Shown: one piece after another, positions 23,526 through 25,050 of the stretch | How the letters are laid out: the number at the start of each line of letters is the position of its first letter | How positions within the stretch are numbered: position 1 is the first letter of the stretch | Assembly: GCA_946482335.1 (NCBI GenBank) | Contig: CAMLRG010000073.1 | Span: 1-25,050 of the forward strand | Length of the DNA stretch: 25,050 bases | Source: an uncultured Duganella sp. | Lineage (GTDB): Bacteria; Pseudomonadota; Gammaproteobacteria; Burkholderiales; Burkholderiaceae | Direction: 5' to 3' | Translations under genes and position numbers: made by a program | Notes under the pieces: generated by a model | Told to the model about the DNA's origin: nothing | What the model saw: only the letters and a program-made list of their open reading frames with translations | Databases searched by the model: none

Positions 23526-23607
23526 ACCGGCGAACCCGGGTCAGGCCCAAGGGCCTGACCCCAGCTGGGGTCTGACCCTTGGGTCTGACCCCGGTTTACC
23601 GGTTTTA
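23523..23607. repeat. Palindromic intergenic repeat element, copy B
   Basis: The element starts with TAAACCGG, whose TAA is the prmB stop, and ends with CCGGTTTACCGGTTTTA. Inside, GGGTCAGGCCC (23538-23548), AA, GGGCCTGACCC (23551-23561) is a perfect 11-bp hairpin. It is followed by two direct copies of GGGTCTGACCC (23568-23578 and 23581-23591). It shares terminal AAACCGG/CCGGTTT and the GGGTCAG core with copy A at 8889-8964. Its right edge is 19 bases before the next ATG. Confidence 0.85.
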
Positions 23608-23626
23608 ACAGAACGACCCAAAAAAG

Positions 23627-25050
23627 ATGATCCGCTTCACCAACGTCAGCCTGATGCGCGGCCTGAAGCCGCTGCTGGAATCCGCCGACCTGACCCTGAA
23701 CCCTGGCGACAAGATCGGCCTGATCGGCGCCAATGGCGCCGGCAAATCCAGCCTGTTCGCCATGCTGCGCAACGAGCTGCACCCTGACCTGGGCGACATC
23801 GACTTCCCGAAAAGCTGGCGCATGGCCTACGTGGCGCAGGAAACCCCTGCCCTGCCGCGCACCGCCATCGAATACGCCATCGACGGCGACGCCCACCTGC
23901 GCCAGCTGCAGGCCGAACTGGCCCGCCTTGAGGCCTTGCCCGATTCGCCCGAACATGGCATCGACATCGCCCACGTGCACACTGCCCTGGCCGACGCCGA
24001 CGCCTACACCGTGCAATCGCGCGCCGAACAGCTGCTGCTGGGCCTAGGCTTCTCGCTCGAACAGATGCAGCAGCCCGTGGCCAGCTTCTCGGGCGGCTGG
24101 CGCATGCGCCTGAACCTGGCGCAGGCGCTGATGTGCCCTTCCGACCTGCTGCTGCTGGACGAACCGACCAACCACCTGGACCTGGACGCCATCATCTGGC
24201 TGGAAGACTGGCTGAAGCGCTACCCCGGCACCCTGATCATCATTTCCCACGACCGCGATTTCCTCGACGAGATCGTGAACGTGATCGTCCACATCGACGA
24301 CCGCAAGCTGAAACGCTACTCGGGCAACTACTCTGCCTTCGAGCGCCAGCGCGCCGCCCAGCTGGTGCTGCAGGCTTCGGCCATCGAAAAGCAGCAGCGC
24401 GCCCGCGCCCACCTGCAATCCTTCATCGACCGCTTCAAGGCCAAGGCCACCAAGGCGCGCCAGGCGCAGAGCCGCATGAAGCAGCTGGCGAAAATGGAAG
24501 AACTGGCGCCGCTGCGCGCCGCCGCCGAATTCAGCTTCGAATTCCGCGATCCGGTCAGCGCGCCCAACCCGCTGCTGGTGATGGAAGACGTCGATTGCGG
24601 CTATCACACCGAGCAAGGCGACAAGACCATCGTGCGCGGCGTGACCTTCTCGCTGGTGCAGGGCCAGCGTATCGGCCTGCTGGGCGTGAACGGCGCCGGC
24701 AAGTCGACCCTGATCAAGACCATCGCCGGCGACATCGACCCGCTGACGGGCACCGCCACCACCGGCAAAGGCCTGGTAATCGGCTACTTCGCCCAGCACC
24801 AGGTGGAGATGCTGCGCCACGACGAATCGCCGCTGTGGCACCTGCAGAAGATGGCGCCGACCGTGCGCGAGCAGGAATTGCGCAACTTCCTGGGCAGCTT
24901 CAATTTCCCGGGCGATATGGTCACCAGCAAGATCGCGCCGTTTTCCGGTGGCGAAAAGGCGCGCCTGGCGCTGGCCCTGATCGTGTGGCAGCGCCCCAAC
25001 CTGCTGCTGCTGGACGAACCGACCAACCACCTGGACCTGGAAACGCGCGA
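23627..25050 (+). CDS. yheS: ABC-F family ATPase, YheS type (3' end outside the window)
   Basis: About 474 residues are present; YheS proteins have about 640. The first ATPase domain shows GANGAGKS (34-41), the FSGGWRMRLN signature and LLLLDEPTNHLD. The inter-domain linker has the helical QSFIDRFKAKATKARQAQSR stretch that reaches toward the ribosomal P/E site in ABC-F proteins. The second domain shows GVNGAGKST, GYFAQHQ, the FSGGEKARL signature and LLLLDEPTNHLDLETR at the window edge. There are no transmembrane segments; ABC-F proteins act on ribosomes. The ATG at 23627 follows the repeat element and lacks a clear Shine-Dalgarno. The missing part is the end of domain 2 and the C-terminal coiled coil. 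Confidence 0.95.
   Translation, partial: MIRFTNVSLMRGLKPLLESADLTLNPGDKIGLIGANGAGKSSLFAMLRNELHPDLGDIDFPKSWRMAYVAQETPALPRTAIEYAIDGDAHLRQLQAELARLEALPDSPEHGIDIAHVHTALADADAYTVQSRAEQLLLGLGFSLEQMQQPVASFSGGWRMRLNLAQALMCPSDLLLLDEPTNHLDLDAIIWLEDWLKRYPGTLIIISHDRDFLDEIVNVIVHIDDRKLKRYSGNYSAFERQRAAQLVLQASAIEKQQRARAHLQSFIDRFKAKATKARQAQSRMKQLAKMEELAPLRAAAEFSFEFRDPVSAPNPLLVMEDVDCGYHTEQGDKTIVRGVTFSLVQGQRIGLLGVNGAGKSTLIKTIAGDIDPLTGTATTGKGLVIGYFAQHQVEMLRHDESPLWHLQKMAPTVREQELRNFLGSFNFPGDMVTSKIAPFSGGEKARLALALIVWQRPNLLLLDEPTNHLDLETR

Overview
The window looks like a chromosomal segment of a GC-rich betaproteobacterium, most likely Oxalobacteraceae (Massilia / Duganella / Janthinobacterium group). The reasons are the very GC-rich coding bias, the betaproteobacterial DapC-DapD pairing, a PilU-type ATPase next to dapD, and a yffB-dapE-prmB-yheS block. 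The taxonomic call is inference from gene content and style; no alignment was run.

Left part (1-6760): a DEAD-box helicase (rhlE, minus), a peptidase M19-like protein, a MerR-controlled two-gene operon (membrane protein plus VOC protein, minus) divergent from its merR, a PhnB-like VOC protein, a Mut7-C/ubiquitin-like RNase-type protein and a DUF4153 membrane protein. The genes are packed as convergent pairs whose stop codons overlap or abut.

Core block 1 (6818-10124): dapC and dapD (succinylase branch of lysine/diaminopimelate synthesis), followed by pilU. Core block 2 (21080-25050): yffB-dapE overlapping by ATGA, prmB, and a yheS-type ABC-F gene cut by the window end. The two dap blocks are separated by about 11 kb of accessory DNA.

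Accessory stretch (10125-21080): a frameshifted small membrane-protein gene, a HerA-like ATPase (DUF853/YjgR), a decayed zone with a twice-frameshifted secreted-protein gene and an 11-codon SDR-like scar, an AraC regulator divergent from two SnoaL-like genes, a frameshifted and truncated LysR gene, and a lipoprotein-type vanadium haloperoxidase. It ends with a compact signalling cassette: a small secreted protein, a 745-residue sensor that fuses a complete LytS-type kinase to a degenerate second copy, a secreted cupin-like protein, and a LytTR response regulator. This cassette is the most unusual system I can see here.

Repeats: two related palindromic elements (GGGTCAG/GGTGTCTGACCC cores bounded by AAACCGG...CCGGTTT) begin exactly on the stop codons of dapD and prmB, and a probable relative lies just after the rhlE stop at the left edge. 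I saw no rRNA, tRNA, CRISPR array or intact insertion sequence.
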